Positions 53,279-62,902 of a DNA stretch of 64,000 nt are shown here, piece by piece. Made by a program: the position numbers and the translations under genes. Origin of the DNA: Embleya sp045207785 (lineage in GTDB: Bacteria; Actinomycetota; Actinomycetes; Streptomycetales; Streptomycetaceae); contig NZ_CP108776.1 of NCBI RefSeq assembly GCF_045207785.1, forward strand, positions 2,852,001-2,916,000. The letters run 5' to 3'. The notes beneath the pieces are model-generated. The model saw only the letters and a program-made list of their open reading frames with translations, was not told the origin of the DNA and did not search any database. Every line of letters starts with the position of its first letter. Position 1 is the stretch's first letter.

Positions 53279-54343
53279 TCACTCGTTCGGACCTTCGGTG
53301 ATCCGCACGCGGTCACCCTGACGCAGCGCCGCCGCGCGCAACGCCGTCTCCGCGTCCACGCCCTGACGGCTCGCCAGATCGGTGATCGCCAGCAGAAGGT
53401 CGCCGATCGCGTCCGGACCGGTGTAGTCGTCCGGGTCGAGGCTCACAGGCAGCGCGGGTACCGGAACAACCAAGCCCGCGCGGTGCGTGCGCGACAGTGT
53501 CTTCGCCGCCAGCGCCAGCGCGGGCTGACTCATCGCGATGCCGTCCAGGGCTGATTCACGGCCGCTCTTCTCCGCCGCCTTCAGCGCGTCCCAGTTGGCC
53601 TCGACCGCCTCCGGCGTGTCCGCCTCGACGTCCGCGAACACGTGCGGGTGGCGGCTGATCAGCTTCTCCACGATGCCGCCGGCCACGTCGTCGATCGTGA
53701 ACGGGTCCGCCTCGTCCTCCTGCGCGACGCGCGCGTGGAAGAACACCTGCATCAGCACGTCGCCGAGTTCCTCGCGCATGTGGTCGCGGTCGCCCGAGTC
53801 GATCGCGTCGACCAGCTCGTAGGTCTCCTCGACCAGGTAGCGCGCGAGCGACTCGTGGGTCTGCTTCGCGTCCCACGGGCAGCCGCCCGGCGAGCGCAGC
53901 CGGTCCATCACCGCGACCAGGTCGAGCAGTCGTGCGCCCGGCAGGTCCCACGCGCCCGGCAGCAGCTCGATCTCCGGGATCGGCTCGCCGTCCTCGCCGC
54001 CGGCCGCGACCTGGGCCAGGGCCGGGCCCAGGCCCGGGTCGTCGTCGGTCGCGGCGAGCCAGACCACCAGCCCGGTCCGGGCCCGGTCCAGGAGCCGGCG
54101 GGCGATCACGCGCGGGCCCTCGGCGAGGTCGACGGGCTCCACCTCGACGCCGGCCTCACGCAGGTAGGGCAGCTGCGGGTGGTCGGCGTCCGCCGTCAGG
54201 ACGCACCCGGTCGGCGTGCCGGCGGCCTCGCGCAGCGTCTGCCACGCGGGCCAGCTCAGCAGACCGGGTGCGACCCGGTGGGTCCCGGCGAGCAGGACGA
54301 GTCGGGCAAGCGGCGGCACGGAAGCAGCAGGCGAGTCACTCAC
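53279..54343 (-). CDS. mazG: Nucleoside triphosphate pyrophosphohydrolase MazG
   Basis: 354 residues. The C-terminal ~200 residues carry the all-alpha NTP-PPase: CPWDAKQTHESLARYLVEET, then YELVDAIDSGDRDHMREELG with the EExxE and ExxD metal ligands. The N-terminal ~130 residues are a streptomycete extension with tetrapyrrole-methylase-like remnants. It hydrolyses (d)NTPs to monophosphates and may clear damaged nucleotides. GTG start. Same strand as, and 28 bases downstream of, the SurA-like lipoprotein gene. Confidence 0.92.
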   Translation of the reverse strand: MSDSPAASVPPLARLVLLAGTHRVAPGLLSWPAWQTLREAAGTPTGCVLTADADHPQLPYLREAGVEVEPVDLAEGPRVIARRLLDRARTGLVVWLAATDDDPGLGPALAQVAAGGEDGEPIPEIELLPGAWDLPGARLLDLVAVMDRLRSPGGCPWDAKQTHESLARYLVEETYELVDAIDSGDRDHMREELGDVLMQVFFHARVAQEDEADPFTIDDVAGGIVEKLISRHPHVFADVEADTPEAVEANWDALKAAEKSGRESALDGIAMSQPALALAAKTLSRTHRAGLVVPVPALPVSLDPDDYTGPDAIGDLLLAITDLASRQGVDAETALRAAALRQGDRVRITEGPNE

Positions 54344-54371
54344 GCGATCAGCCTACGGTCCGCTCCGGCGG

Positions 54372-55106
54372 TCAGGCTCCGCTGTCCGCCGAGCCGCCGG
54401 GGATCTCGGTGGTCGAGCCCGCGGGGGCCTTGCCGGCCGGGGTGGTACCGGGAGCGAGCCACGAGTACTCACTCGCCACCGTCGTCAGCTTCGCCGCGTC
54501 CCACGTGCCGTAGCGCGGGTTCACCGTGATCTTCATCCAACCCGCGACCTCGCCGAGGTAGCGGTTGAGCTTCTCCCGGGCCCCGGGCGCGGAGATGTCG
54601 ATCCCGCGTGCCTTCGCGATCTCGGGCTTGAGCGCCTCGGTGCGGACGAAGTCGTCGATCTCGCCGGGCAGCACGCCGGTCTGGAGCAGCCGCGCCTCCA
54701 GCTCGGCGGGGTTGTCGAACTGCTGCTCCAGCGTGCGCCGGGCCTGGAGCACCTGGGTCGCGTTGATCGTGATGTTGTTCCGCCGGGCCGCCTCGTCGAC
54801 CACCCGACGCTGGATCATCTGCACCAACTCGGCCTGGTTCGCCTCCAGTTGGGCGGCCGTACCGGCCAGGGCGAGGTCCCGATCGGTGAACGCCTGCTCC
54901 AGCTTGTCGACCTTGGCGTTCAGGGTCGAGATCTCGATGCGGTCCCCGGCGACCATGGCGGCGGCCCCGGCCCTGGACTCCGAGCACCCCGAGAGGGCGA
55001 ATCCGGCCACCAGGACCAGACCCACCGCGGCCACCCGGGCGCGGGCCGCGGGTCGCCGCCGGCGGAACGCGGAATCGACAGGGACGGAACGCGACGTGCG
55101 ACTCAC
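54372..55106 (-). CDS. SurA N-terminal domain lipoprotein
   Basis: 244 residues. A basic start, a hydrophobic helix and lipobox FALSGC (Cys41) give a lipid-anchored extracytoplasmic protein. The SurA_N-like helical region includes DKLEQAFTDRDLALAGTAAQ, QMIQRRVVDEAARRNNITIN and LEARLLQTGVLPGEIDDFVR. No parvulin PPIase domain follows, so it would act as a chaperone rather than isomerase. GTG 55106 with GGGAG five bases upstream. The mazG/SurA-like/mfd neighbourhood is conserved in streptomycetes as I recall. Confidence 0.85.
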   Translation of the reverse strand: MSRTSRSVPVDSAFRRRRPAARARVAAVGLVLVAGFALSGCSESRAGAAAMVAGDRIEISTLNAKVDKLEQAFTDRDLALAGTAAQLEANQAELVQMIQRRVVDEAARRNNITINATQVLQARRTLEQQFDNPAELEARLLQTGVLPGEIDDFVRTEALKPEIAKARGIDISAPGAREKLNRYLGEVAGWMKITVNPRYGTWDAAKLTTVASEYSWLAPGTTPAGKAPAGSTTEIPGGSADSGA

Positions 55107-55313
55107 ACGAACTCCCGGGGCTCGATGGCGCTGTACGGCGGTGCGGGTGCCGGCCACGGCAAGCGTGCCACCCGTGACCAACGATCAAAGATAAGGGCGG
55201 GCACGCCCGAAGTCCGCAGATTCGGCGAGAAGATCCGGACCGGCTGCCGCCCATCCTCACCCACACCTCCTCGGAACACCATGGTCGAGCCGGCGGCCGA
55301 GGTGCCCGCGCCG

Positions 55314-58300
55314 CTACTTCTTCGCCGCCGCGATCGGCTCCAGCAGGATCGCGTCCACCAGATCCCGCGCCCAGGCCAGCAGCGCGACGTCGCGCAGCGG
55401 CTGCCCGCCGATCCGCGCGGTCATCGGCTTGGGCACCAGGATCTGGTGCGTCGCGGTCTTGACCAGCGTCTTCGGGTACAGCCGCTGGAGCCGCAGCTGC
55501 TGCGACTCGCGCAGGTCCACCGGCCCGAAGCGGACGAAGTTGCCCTGGAGCGTGACGTCGGTGACGCCCGCGGTGCGCACGTGCGCGCGGAACCGGGCCA
55601 CCTCCAGCAGGTTCTCCACCGGTTGCGGCAACGGACCGTAGCGGTCCACGAGTTCGTCCCGCACCGCGGCGATGTCGTCCTCGGAGGTGATCGCGGCGAT
55701 CCGCTTGTACGCCTCCAGGCGCAGCCGCTCGCCGGGCACGTAGTCGTGCGGGACGTGCGCGTCGATCGGCAGCTCGACCCGGATCTCGGCGACCTCCTCC
55801 GCGCCCTCGCCGCCGGCCGCGAGTTCCTTGTACTGGTTGACCGCCTCGCCGACCATCCGCACGTACAGGTCGAACCCGACGCCCGCGATGTGCCCGGACT
55901 GCTCGCCGCCGAGCAGGTTGCCCGCGCCGCGGATCTCCAGGTCCTTCATCGCGACGAACATGCCCGCACCCATCTCGGTGTGCTGGGCGATCGTCGCGAG
56001 CCGCTCGTGCGCGGTCTCGGTCAGCGGCTTCTCCGGGGGGTACAGGAAGTACGAGTACGCGCGTTCGCGGCCACGCCCGACCCGGCCGCGCAGCTGGTGC
56101 AGCTGGGACAGGCCGAAGTTGTCGGCCCGCTCGACGATCAGCGTGTTGGCGTTGGAGATGTCGATGCCCGACTCGACGATCGTCGTGCAGACCAGGACGT
56201 CGAACTCCTTCTCCCAGAAGTCCACCACCACCTGCTCCAGCGCGTTCTCGTGCATCTGGCCGTGCGCGATCGCGACCCGGGCCTCGGGCACCAGCTCGCG
56301 GATCCTCGCGGCCGCCCGGTCGATCGACTCGACCCGGTTGTGGATGTAGAAGACCTGTCCCTCGCGCAGCAGCTCGCGGCGGATGGCGGCGCCGATCTGC
56401 TTCTCCTCGTACGGACCCACGAAGGTCAGCACGGGGTGCCGCTCCTCGGGCGGGGTGGTGATGGTGGACATCTCGCGGATGCCGGTGACCGCCATCTCCA
56501 GGGTGCGCGGGATCGGCGTCGCGGACATGGTGAGCACGTCGACGTTGGCGCGCAGCTTCTTCAGCTGCTCCTTGTGCTCGACGCCGAAGCGCTGTTCCTC
56601 GTCGACGATGACCAGGCCCAGGTCCTTGAACGTGGTGTCCGCCGAGAACAGCCGGTGGGTGCCGATCACGAGGTCGATCGAGCCCTCGCGCATGCCCTCC
56701 AGGACCGCCTTGGCCTCGGTCTCGGTCTGGAAGCGCGACAGCGACTTCACCACGATCGGGAACTGCGCGTAGCGCTCGGAGAAGGTCGAGAAGTGTTGCT
56801 GGACGAGCAGCGTGGTGGGCACCAGGACGGCGACCTGCTTGCCGTCCTGGACCGCCTTGAACGCCGCGCGCACGGCGATCTCGGTCTTGCCGTAGCCGAC
56901 GTCGCCACAGATCAGCCGGTCCATCGGGATCGGCTTCTCCATGTCGCCCTTGACCTCCTCGATCGAGGACAGCTGGTCGGGCGTCTCGATGTACGGGAAG
57001 GCGTCCTCCAGCTCGCGCTGCCACGGGGTGTCCGGGCCGAACGCGTGTCCCGGGGCGGCCATCCGCGCGGAGTAGAGCTTGATCAGGTCGCCGGCGATCT
57101 CCTTGATCGCCTTCTTCGCCTTGGCCTTGGTCTTGGCCCAGTCGGCGCCGCCGAGGCGGTGCAGCGACGGGCTCTCGCCGCCGACGTACTTGGTGACCTG
57201 CTCCAACTGGTCGGTGGGCACGAACAGGCGGTCGCCCGGTTGGCCGCGCTTGGCCGGCGCGTACTCCAGCACGAGGTACTCGCGCTGCGCGCCCTGCACG
57301 GTGCGCTGGACCATCTCGACGTAGCGGCCGACGCCGTGCGACTCGTGCACGACGAAGTCACCGGGCTTGAGCTGGAGCGGGTCGACCATGTTGCGCCGCC
57401 GGCTGGGCAGCCGGCGCATGTCCTTGGTCGAGGTGCGCTGACCGGAGACGTCCTGTTCGGTGAGCACGAGCGTGCGCAGCGACTCGGAGCTGAAGCCGTG
57501 CCCGATGCAGCCGGTGGTCACGTGCACGAGACCGGTCTCGGGTGCGGTGGGCAGGTCGTCGTCCAGGCGCGCGGCCACCCCTTCGCCGGACAGCGTCTCG
57601 ACGAAGCGGGCCGCCGGGCCGTGCCCCTCGGTGACCAGGACGACGCGCCAGTCGTCGGCGACCCGGCCCTTGATCTCGGCCAGCACCCGCTGGGCGTCGC
57701 CGCGGTATGCCTCGACCTCGACCGCGCCGATCTCCGTGCCGTCGTTGTCGGCGTCGGCGCTGAACGGGCTGAGCGACCACCACGGCACGCCGATCTCGCG
57801 GGCGTGCTCACGCACGTCGGCCAGGCTGCGCAGCGACGCCGCGCCGAGGTCGATCGGGCTCTCCCCGCCGCCGGCCGCGGCGGCCCACGACGCGTCCAGG
57901 AATTCCCGGCTGGTCGCGACCAGATCACCCGATCGGGTGCGTACCCGCTCGGGGTCGCAGACCAGGACGTGGCTGCCTGCCGGCAGCACGTCGAGCAGCA
58001 GCTCCATGTCGTCCACCAGCGCGGGCGCGAGCGACTCCATGCCCTCGACCGCGATGCCCTCGGCGATCTTGCCGAGCATCTCGACCAGCCCCGGGTGCTC
58101 CACGAGCAGCTCACGGGCCCGCTCGCGGACCTGGTCGGTCAGCAGCAGCTCGCGGCAGGGCGGCGCCCACAGGCCGTGCTCGGCGGTCTCCAGTGAGCGC
58201 TGGTCGGCGACCTTGAACCAGCGGATCTCCTCGACCCGGTCGCCCCAGAACTCGACCCGGAGCGGGTGCTCCTCGGTGGGCGGGAAAACGTCGAGGATGC

Positions 58301-58871
58301 CGCCGCGGACGGCGAACTCGCCGCGCTTCTCGACCAGGTCCACCCGTGAGTAGGCGGCCGCGGCGAGCTGCTCCACGACGGTGTCGAGCTCGATCTCCTG
58401 CCCGGCCACCAAGGCGACGGGTTCGAGCTCGCCCAGGCCCTTGACCTGCGGCTGGAGCACGCTGCGGACCGGCGCGACGACGACCTTCAGGCGCCCGGTC
58501 CCGGAGTCGGCGAGGCCGCCCGAGGTCGGGTGCGCGAGCCGGCGCAGCACCGCGAGCCGACGCCCGACGGTGTCCGAGCGCGGCGAGAGCCGCTCGTGCG
58601 GCAGCGTCTCCCACGAGGGGTACTCCACGACGGAGTCCTCGGGCAGCAGCGAGCCGAGCGCGGCGACGAGGTCCTCGCACTCGCGGGTGGTGGCGGTGAC
58701 CGCGAGTACGGGCCGATCCGCGCGGGCCGCGATCGCGGCCACCACGAACGGTCGCAGTGCCGGTGGACCGACGAGGTCGAGGGCGGTGCCGCGGCCCTCG
58801 GACGCGGCCCGCACCGCCTCGGCGACGGCGGGGTCCTGGACGACGATGTCAAGCAGACCGGTCAGGCTCAT
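55314..58871 (-). CDS. mfd: Transcription-repair coupling factor Mfd
   Basis: 1185 residues, full length. UvrB-like N-terminal domains (EYPSWETLPHERLSPRSDTV, RVDLVEKRGEFAVRGGILDV) bind UvrA. A CarD-like RNA-polymerase-interacting domain starts at KPGDFVVHESHGVGRYVEMV. The RecG-like translocase has CGDVGYGKTEIAVRAAFKAV (Walker A), VIVDEEQRFGVEHKE (DEEQ), SATPIPRTLEMAV and QLRGRVGRGRERAYSY. A TRCF C-terminal domain ends the protein. It removes stalled RNA polymerase at DNA lesions and recruits the UvrABC system. Confidence 0.97.
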   Translation of the reverse strand: MSLTGLLDIVVQDPAVAEAVRAASEGRGTALDLVGPPALRPFVVAAIAARADRPVLAVTATTRECEDLVAALGSLLPEDSVVEYPSWETLPHERLSPRSDTVGRRLAVLRRLAHPTSGGLADSGTGRLKVVVAPVRSVLQPQVKGLGELEPVALVAGQEIELDTVVEQLAAAAYSRVDLVEKRGEFAVRGGILDVFPPTEEHPLRVEFWGDRVEEIRWFKVADQRSLETAEHGLWAPPCRELLLTDQVRERARELLVEHPGLVEMLGKIAEGIAVEGMESLAPALVDDMELLLDVLPAGSHVLVCDPERVRTRSGDLVATSREFLDASWAAAAGGGESPIDLGAASLRSLADVREHAREIGVPWWSLSPFSADADNDGTEIGAVEVEAYRGDAQRVLAEIKGRVADDWRVVLVTEGHGPAARFVETLSGEGVAARLDDDLPTAPETGLVHVTTGCIGHGFSSESLRTLVLTEQDVSGQRTSTKDMRRLPSRRRNMVDPLQLKPGDFVVHESHGVGRYVEMVQRTVQGAQREYLVLEYAPAKRGQPGDRLFVPTDQLEQVTKYVGGESPSLHRLGGADWAKTKAKAKKAIKEIAGDLIKLYSARMAAPGHAFGPDTPWQRELEDAFPYIETPDQLSSIEEVKGDMEKPIPMDRLICGDVGYGKTEIAVRAAFKAVQDGKQVAVLVPTTLLVQQHFSTFSERYAQFPIVVKSLSRFQTETEAKAVLEGMREGSIDLVIGTHRLFSADTTFKDLGLVIVDEEQRFGVEHKEQLKKLRANVDVLTMSATPIPRTLEMAVTGIREMSTITTPPEERHPVLTFVGPYEEKQIGAAIRRELLREGQVFYIHNRVESIDRAAARIRELVPEARVAIAHGQMHENALEQVVVDFWEKEFDVLVCTTIVESGIDISNANTLIVERADNFGLSQLHQLRGRVGRGRERAYSYFLYPPEKPLTETAHERLATIAQHTEMGAGMFVAMKDLEIRGAGNLLGGEQSGHIAGVGFDLYVRMVGEAVNQYKELAAGGEGAEEVAEIRVELPIDAHVPHDYVPGERLRLEAYKRIAAITSEDDIAAVRDELVDRYGPLPQPVENLLEVARFRAHVRTAGVTDVTLQGNFVRFGPVDLRESQQLRLQRLYPKTLVKTATHQILVPKPMTARIGGQPLRDVALLAWARDLVDAILLEPIAAAKK

Positions 58872-59134
58872 GGGCCGGTTGGATCCTCCGCAACGCGAAT
58901 GGCCCCGACCTTGGAAAAGGACCGGGGTTGCCGTCCAACCCTACGCCTCAACCGGTCGGTGGCGCCCGCCCGGAGAACGTGTGACTGTGACCAGTACCGC
59001 CTACCCGTACCTCTTGGCAATGCGCCTTTTAGGGGGTCCAATGGGCCCCGGACAGGAATCTGACGGGTCGTCGGATTTCCGGCGGGCCGTCGGAAGTCCG
59101 GGCAGCGGCTGGACCAGGGGAGACGACGGACACG

Positions 59135-60601
59135 ATGAGCAGCGCGCAGCAGAAGCTCTACATCGGCGGCGAGTGGGTCGAGCCGGAGCGCGGTCACTAC
59201 GAAGTGATCAACCCGGCGACCGAGGAGGTCGTGGGCCTGGCGCCCGAGGCGTCGGTGGAGCAGGCGAACGCGGCGACCGCGGCTGCCGCCGAGGCGTTCG
59301 GGACCTGGTCGCGCACCACCCCGCAGGAGCGCGCGGGGATCCTGGACCGCGCCGCGGACCTGTTCCTGAAGATGGGCGGCGAGGTCGTCCCGCTGGCATC
59401 CGCGGAGACCGGCGCGACGCTCGCGGTCGCGGGGATGATGCAGCTGGGCACCACGTACTCGCGGTTCAAGCGCTACGCCAAGGGCGCCCTGGAGCCGACC
59501 GAGTTCGCGATCAACCCGCAGGCCACCCCGGAGACCGCGCTCAGCAAGGCGGGCATCTTCGGCGCCCTGGAGATCCGGCAGCCGGTCGGCGTGGTCACCT
59601 GCATCACGTCGTACAACAACCCGCTCGCGAACACCGCGGGCAAGGTGGCGCCCGCGCTCGCGATGGGCAACACCGTCGTGGTCAAGCCCGCGCCGCAGGA
59701 CCCGCTGGCCGTGTACAAGATGGCCGAGGCGCTCGAGGAGGCCGGCCTGCCGCGCGGCGTGCTGAACATCATCACCGGTTCGGGTGTGGACGTCTCCGAG
59801 GCCACCGTCGACTCGCCGCACGTGGACATGGTCAGCTTCACCGGCTCGACGCTGATCGGTTCGCGGATCGCGCAGGTCGCGGGCAAGACCTTCAAGCGTC
59901 AGCTGATGGAGCTCGGTGGCAAGGGCGCGTGCATCGTGCTCGACGACGCCGACCTGGACGCGGCCGTGCACGGGATCGGCACCGTGTGGAGCTTCTACGC
60001 GGGCCAGATCTGCACCGCGCCGACCCGGGTGATCGCCCAGCGCGGCATCTACGACCAGCTGGTCGAGCGGCTCGCGGCGTACGCGGGCGGCCTCAAGATC
60101 GGCAGCCCGCTCGACCCCGCGACCCAGGTCACGCCGGTCATCTCGGCCGTGCAGCGCGGCCGGGTCGAGGCGCTGATCGCCAAGGGCCGCGAGGAGGGCG
60201 CCCGCCTGGTGGTCGGCGGCGAGCGGCCGGACTTCGAGAAGGGCTTCTACGTCGCCCCGACGCTGTTCGCGGACGCGACGAACGAGATGACGATCGCGCG
60301 CGAGGAGTTCTTCGGCCCGGTCGTGACGGTCATCCCGTTCGACGGTGACGAGGAGGAGGCGATCCGGATCGCCAACGACTCGGACTACGGCCTGATCTCG
60401 TACGTGTTCGCGGGCGACACCACGCGCGCGTACGGCATCGCGCGCCGGCTGCGGTCGGGTGGCGTGAGCGTGAACACGGTGGGCCGCAACATGGAGGCCC
60501 CGTTCGGCGGCTTCAAGCAGTCCGGCATCGGCCGCGACTGCGGTTCGCACGCGCTGGCCGCGTACAGCGAGATCCAGAGCATCGTCTGGCCCAGCGCCTG
60601 A
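59135..60601 (+). CDS. Aldehyde dehydrogenase (vanillin/benzaldehyde type)
   Basis: 488 residues. NAD fold FTGSTLIGSRIA, general base in LMELGGKGACIVLDDADLD, catalytic cysteine in FYAGQICTAPTR, EEFFGPVVTVIPF, and PFGGFKQSGIGRDCG. The usual PWNFP motif is TSYNNPLANT, as in aromatic and gamma-type aldehyde dehydrogenases, which is why an aromatic or semialdehyde substrate is more likely than acetaldehyde. GGGGAGA lies about 11 bases before the ATG. Monocistronic, divergent from mfd, with a strong terminator. Confidence 0.9.
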   Translation: MSSAQQKLYIGGEWVEPERGHYEVINPATEEVVGLAPEASVEQANAATAAAAEAFGTWSRTTPQERAGILDRAADLFLKMGGEVVPLASAETGATLAVAGMMQLGTTYSRFKRYAKGALEPTEFAINPQATPETALSKAGIFGALEIRQPVGVVTCITSYNNPLANTAGKVAPALAMGNTVVVKPAPQDPLAVYKMAEALEEAGLPRGVLNIITGSGVDVSEATVDSPHVDMVSFTGSTLIGSRIAQVAGKTFKRQLMELGGKGACIVLDDADLDAAVHGIGTVWSFYAGQICTAPTRVIAQRGIYDQLVERLAAYAGGLKIGSPLDPATQVTPVISAVQRGRVEALIAKGREEGARLVVGGERPDFEKGFYVAPTLFADATNEMTIAREEFFGPVVTVIPFDGDEEEAIRIANDSDYGLISYVFAGDTTRAYGIARRLRSGGVSVNTVGRNMEAPFGGFKQSGIGRDCGSHALAAYSEIQSIVWPSA

Positions 60602-60615
60602 CGCTCCCCCACACG

Positions 60616-60652
60616 GCGGACGGCCCCGGGATCCTTCCCCGGGGCCGTCCGC
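60616..60652 (+). terminator. Terminator after aldehyde dehydrogenase gene
   Basis: GCGGACGGCCCCGGG and its perfect complement, 15-base arms around a seven-base loop, 14 bases past the stop. Confidence 0.85.
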
Positions 60653-60675
60653 ATGTCCGCGTCCGGACAACGCCG

Positions 60676-60727
60676 TTCGCGGGGCCTGTTCGCGGGGCCG
60701 GTTCGCGGGGCCTGTTCACAGGTCCCG
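60676..60727. repeat. Tandem 13-base repeat
   Basis: TTCGCGGGGCCTG, TTCGCGGGGCCGG, TTCGCGGGGCCTG and a degenerate fourth unit TTCACAGGTCCCG, head to tail between the terminator and the methyltransferase-like gene. Confidence 0.8.
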
Positions 60728-60876
60728 TGAACGGGCCGTGCTCGCGGTCGTGTTCCGCGGGTCCCGGGCGCTGCGCCTCGGGTTCGCCGGTTTCCCGCGT
60801 GTGGGCGAAGTTGTACCCATAGCCTGATGGGCGGTTCGCGGCGTTCGGCCGCGGGCTCGTCAGGGGGGATTACGCG

Positions 60877-61506
60877 ATGCCGCAGCCGCAACATCTCGTC
60901 CGGGCCTGGTCGGTGCGTGCGCACGCGGCACGCACGCAGATGGAGGCCGGGGCGCGGGCGCGGCGGTGGTTGTGGTTCCGGGAGGCGTTCCCGGACATCG
61001 AGCGGTTGCGGGTCGTGGATCTGGGCGGCTCGACCGAGTTCTGGCTGCACGCGCCGGTTCGACCGGCCCACGTGCGTGTGGTCGCGACGGCGGACGGATC
61101 GGCCGAACTCACGGGGTGGTTGGTCCGCGAGGCGGGCGATCCGCTGGCGTGGTCCGGGAGTTGCGACGTCGTGGTGTGCGACGGGCTGCTCGACCGGTTG
61201 TCCGCGCCCACCGATCGGGCCCGGCTCGCCGACGTCGTGCACGCCTGTGCCGAGCGCTATTGGGTCCGCGCGTCGGCGCGCGAGCACCCGCTCGATCCGG
61301 AGACCTCGCTGCCCGCGGTGCATCTGCTGCCCGGTCACGTCCGGTCCCGGATCGGCGGCTCCGCGCCGGTGTTGTTCCCGGCCCGCCGCGCGGAGCTGCG
61401 CTCGCGCTTTCCCGGGGCCGTCGTGCGCGGCGAGCGGGTGGCCGGGTTCGTCGCGTCGTGGGTGGCGGCCAAACCGCGTGCCGACCACCTGCCCAGTCGT
61501 ACCTGA
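60877..61506 (+). CDS. SAM-dependent methyltransferase-like protein
   Basis: 209 residues. LRVVDLGGSTEFW fits methyltransferase motif I, VRVVATADGS motif II, and SCDVVVCDGLLDRLS the post-I acidic strand, all with a Rossmann spacing. The C-terminal half (RYWVRASAREHPLDPET, PAVHLLPGHVRSRIGG) is basic and unlike common methyltransferases. GGGGGG precedes the ATG. It sits 56 bases before the nucleotide-sugar dehydrogenase gene on the same strand, so it may modify a sugar nucleotide, glycan or lipid carrier; that is inference. Confidence 0.65.
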   Translation: MPQPQHLVRAWSVRAHAARTQMEAGARARRWLWFREAFPDIERLRVVDLGGSTEFWLHAPVRPAHVRVVATADGSAELTGWLVREAGDPLAWSGSCDVVVCDGLLDRLSAPTDRARLADVVHACAERYWVRASAREHPLDPETSLPAVHLLPGHVRSRIGGSAPVLFPARRAELRSRFPGAVVRGERVAGFVASWVAAKPRADHLPSRT

Positions 61507-61562
61507 CGTTGCGTCACCAGCCGCTCGGGGGTGGGCGGTTGCGCGAGGAGGGGGATTCTCGG

Positions 61563-62819
61563 ATGCGTGTTGTCATCGCGGGGCAGGGCTATGTGGGGCT
61601 GCCGCTGGCGGTTCGGGCCGCACAGGTGGGCCACGACGTGGTCGGCTACGACGTCGACGAGGGGCGGATCAAGCGGCTCGCGGCCGGTGAGTCGTATGTG
61701 GAGGACATCCCGGCGGAGCAGGTCCGCGCGATCCTGGACGCCGGGGCGTATCGGGCCACGAGCGAGCCGCGCGATCTGGGCGGCTACGACATCGCGGTGA
61801 TCACCGTGCCGACGCCGCTGCGCGAGGGCGTTCCGGATCTGAGCTACATCGAGGAGTGCGCGCGCACGCTCGCGCGCTACCTGCGGCCGGGCGCGTGCGT
61901 GGTGCTCGAATCGACCACCTACCCGGGGACGACCGAGGAGCTGGTCGGCCCGATCCTGGAGGAGGGCTCGGGTCTGACGGCGGGTCGGGACTTCCACCTG
62001 GGCTACAGCCCGGAGCGGATCGACCCGGGCAATCCGACCTGGAACCTGGTCAACACGCCGAAGGTGGTCTCCGGTGTGGACGCGGCGTCGCTGGCCGTGG
62101 TGGCGGGCTTCTACGGCTCGCTGGTCGACCGCGTGGTGCCGGTCTCCACGCCCAAGGAGGCCGAGCTGGTCAAGCTGATCGAGAACACCTTCCGGCACGT
62201 CAACATCGCGCTCGTGAACGAGGTCGCGATGTTCGCCCACGACCTGGGCATCGACGTGTGGGAGGCGATCGACGCGTGCTCGACCAAGCCGTTCGGGTTC
62301 CTGCGCTTCACGCCGGGCCCGGGGGTCGGCGGGCACTGCCTGCCGATCGACCCGTCGTACCTGTCCTGGCGGGTGCAGCGCGCGCTGGGGCAGAGCTTTC
62401 GCTTCGTGGAGTTGGCCAACGACGTCAACAACCACATGCCCGACTACGTGATCCGCAGGCTCACCGCCGCGTTCAACACCCGCCGGCGGTCGGTCAACGG
62501 CTCACGGGTGCTCCTGGTGGGGCTGGCGTACAAGAAGAACACCGGCGACGCGCGGGAGTCGCCGTCGACGGACGTGGCCCGGCTGCTGCTCGGGCTGGGC
62601 GCCGAGGTCACCGCCGCGGATCCGCACGTGGAGACCTCCCAGGTCGTGGACGCGCGGTTGACCCGGGTGGAGTTGACCGCGGAGACGGTCGCGGCGGCCG
62701 ACGCGGTCGTGCTGCTCGTGGACCACGACGACGTGGATCTGGATCTGCTGCGCGAGGCGGCGTACGTCCTCGACTGCCGGCGGGTGCTCGGCCCCGGGCC
62801 CAACATCGAGGTGCTGTAG
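61563..62819 (+). CDS. UDP-sugar dehydrogenase (UDP-glucose/UDP-ManNAc dehydrogenase family)
   Basis: 418 residues. NAD fold VVIAGQGYVGLPLAVRAAQV, TVPTPLREGVPDLSYIEEC, LESTTYPGTTEELVGPIL, KLIENTFRHVNIALVNEV, catalytic cysteine in GPGVGGHCLPIDPSYLSW, and LLVGLAYKKNTGDARESPS in the C-terminal domain. The TYPGTTEE and H-x-GYSPERIDPG pattern is closer to the UDP-N-acetyl-sugar dehydrogenases (WecC-like) than to Ugd. It oxidises C6 of the sugar twice to a uronic acid for cell-surface glycan. GAGGAGGGGG lies upstream at a slightly long spacing. Confidence 0.9.
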   Translation: MRVVIAGQGYVGLPLAVRAAQVGHDVVGYDVDEGRIKRLAAGESYVEDIPAEQVRAILDAGAYRATSEPRDLGGYDIAVITVPTPLREGVPDLSYIEECARTLARYLRPGACVVLESTTYPGTTEELVGPILEEGSGLTAGRDFHLGYSPERIDPGNPTWNLVNTPKVVSGVDAASLAVVAGFYGSLVDRVVPVSTPKEAELVKLIENTFRHVNIALVNEVAMFAHDLGIDVWEAIDACSTKPFGFLRFTPGPGVGGHCLPIDPSYLSWRVQRALGQSFRFVELANDVNNHMPDYVIRRLTAAFNTRRRSVNGSRVLLVGLAYKKNTGDARESPSTDVARLLLGLGAEVTAADPHVETSQVVDARLTRVELTAETVAAADAVVLLVDHDDVDLDLLREAAYVLDCRRVLGPGPNIEVL

Positions 62820-62845
62820 GCGGCTCGCCGCCCGGCGGTGCGGCC

Positions 62846-62881
62846 GGCGCGCGGTGGTCGCGGATGTCGCCACCGCGCGCC
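62846..62881. terminator. Bidirectional terminator hairpin
   Basis: GGCGCGCGGTGG / CCACCGCGCGCC perfect 12-base arms with a 12-base loop, between the convergent sugar dehydrogenase and 51-residue protein genes. Confidence 0.8.
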
Positions 62882-62902
62882 GTCATGGCGTGCGTCCCGT
62901 GG

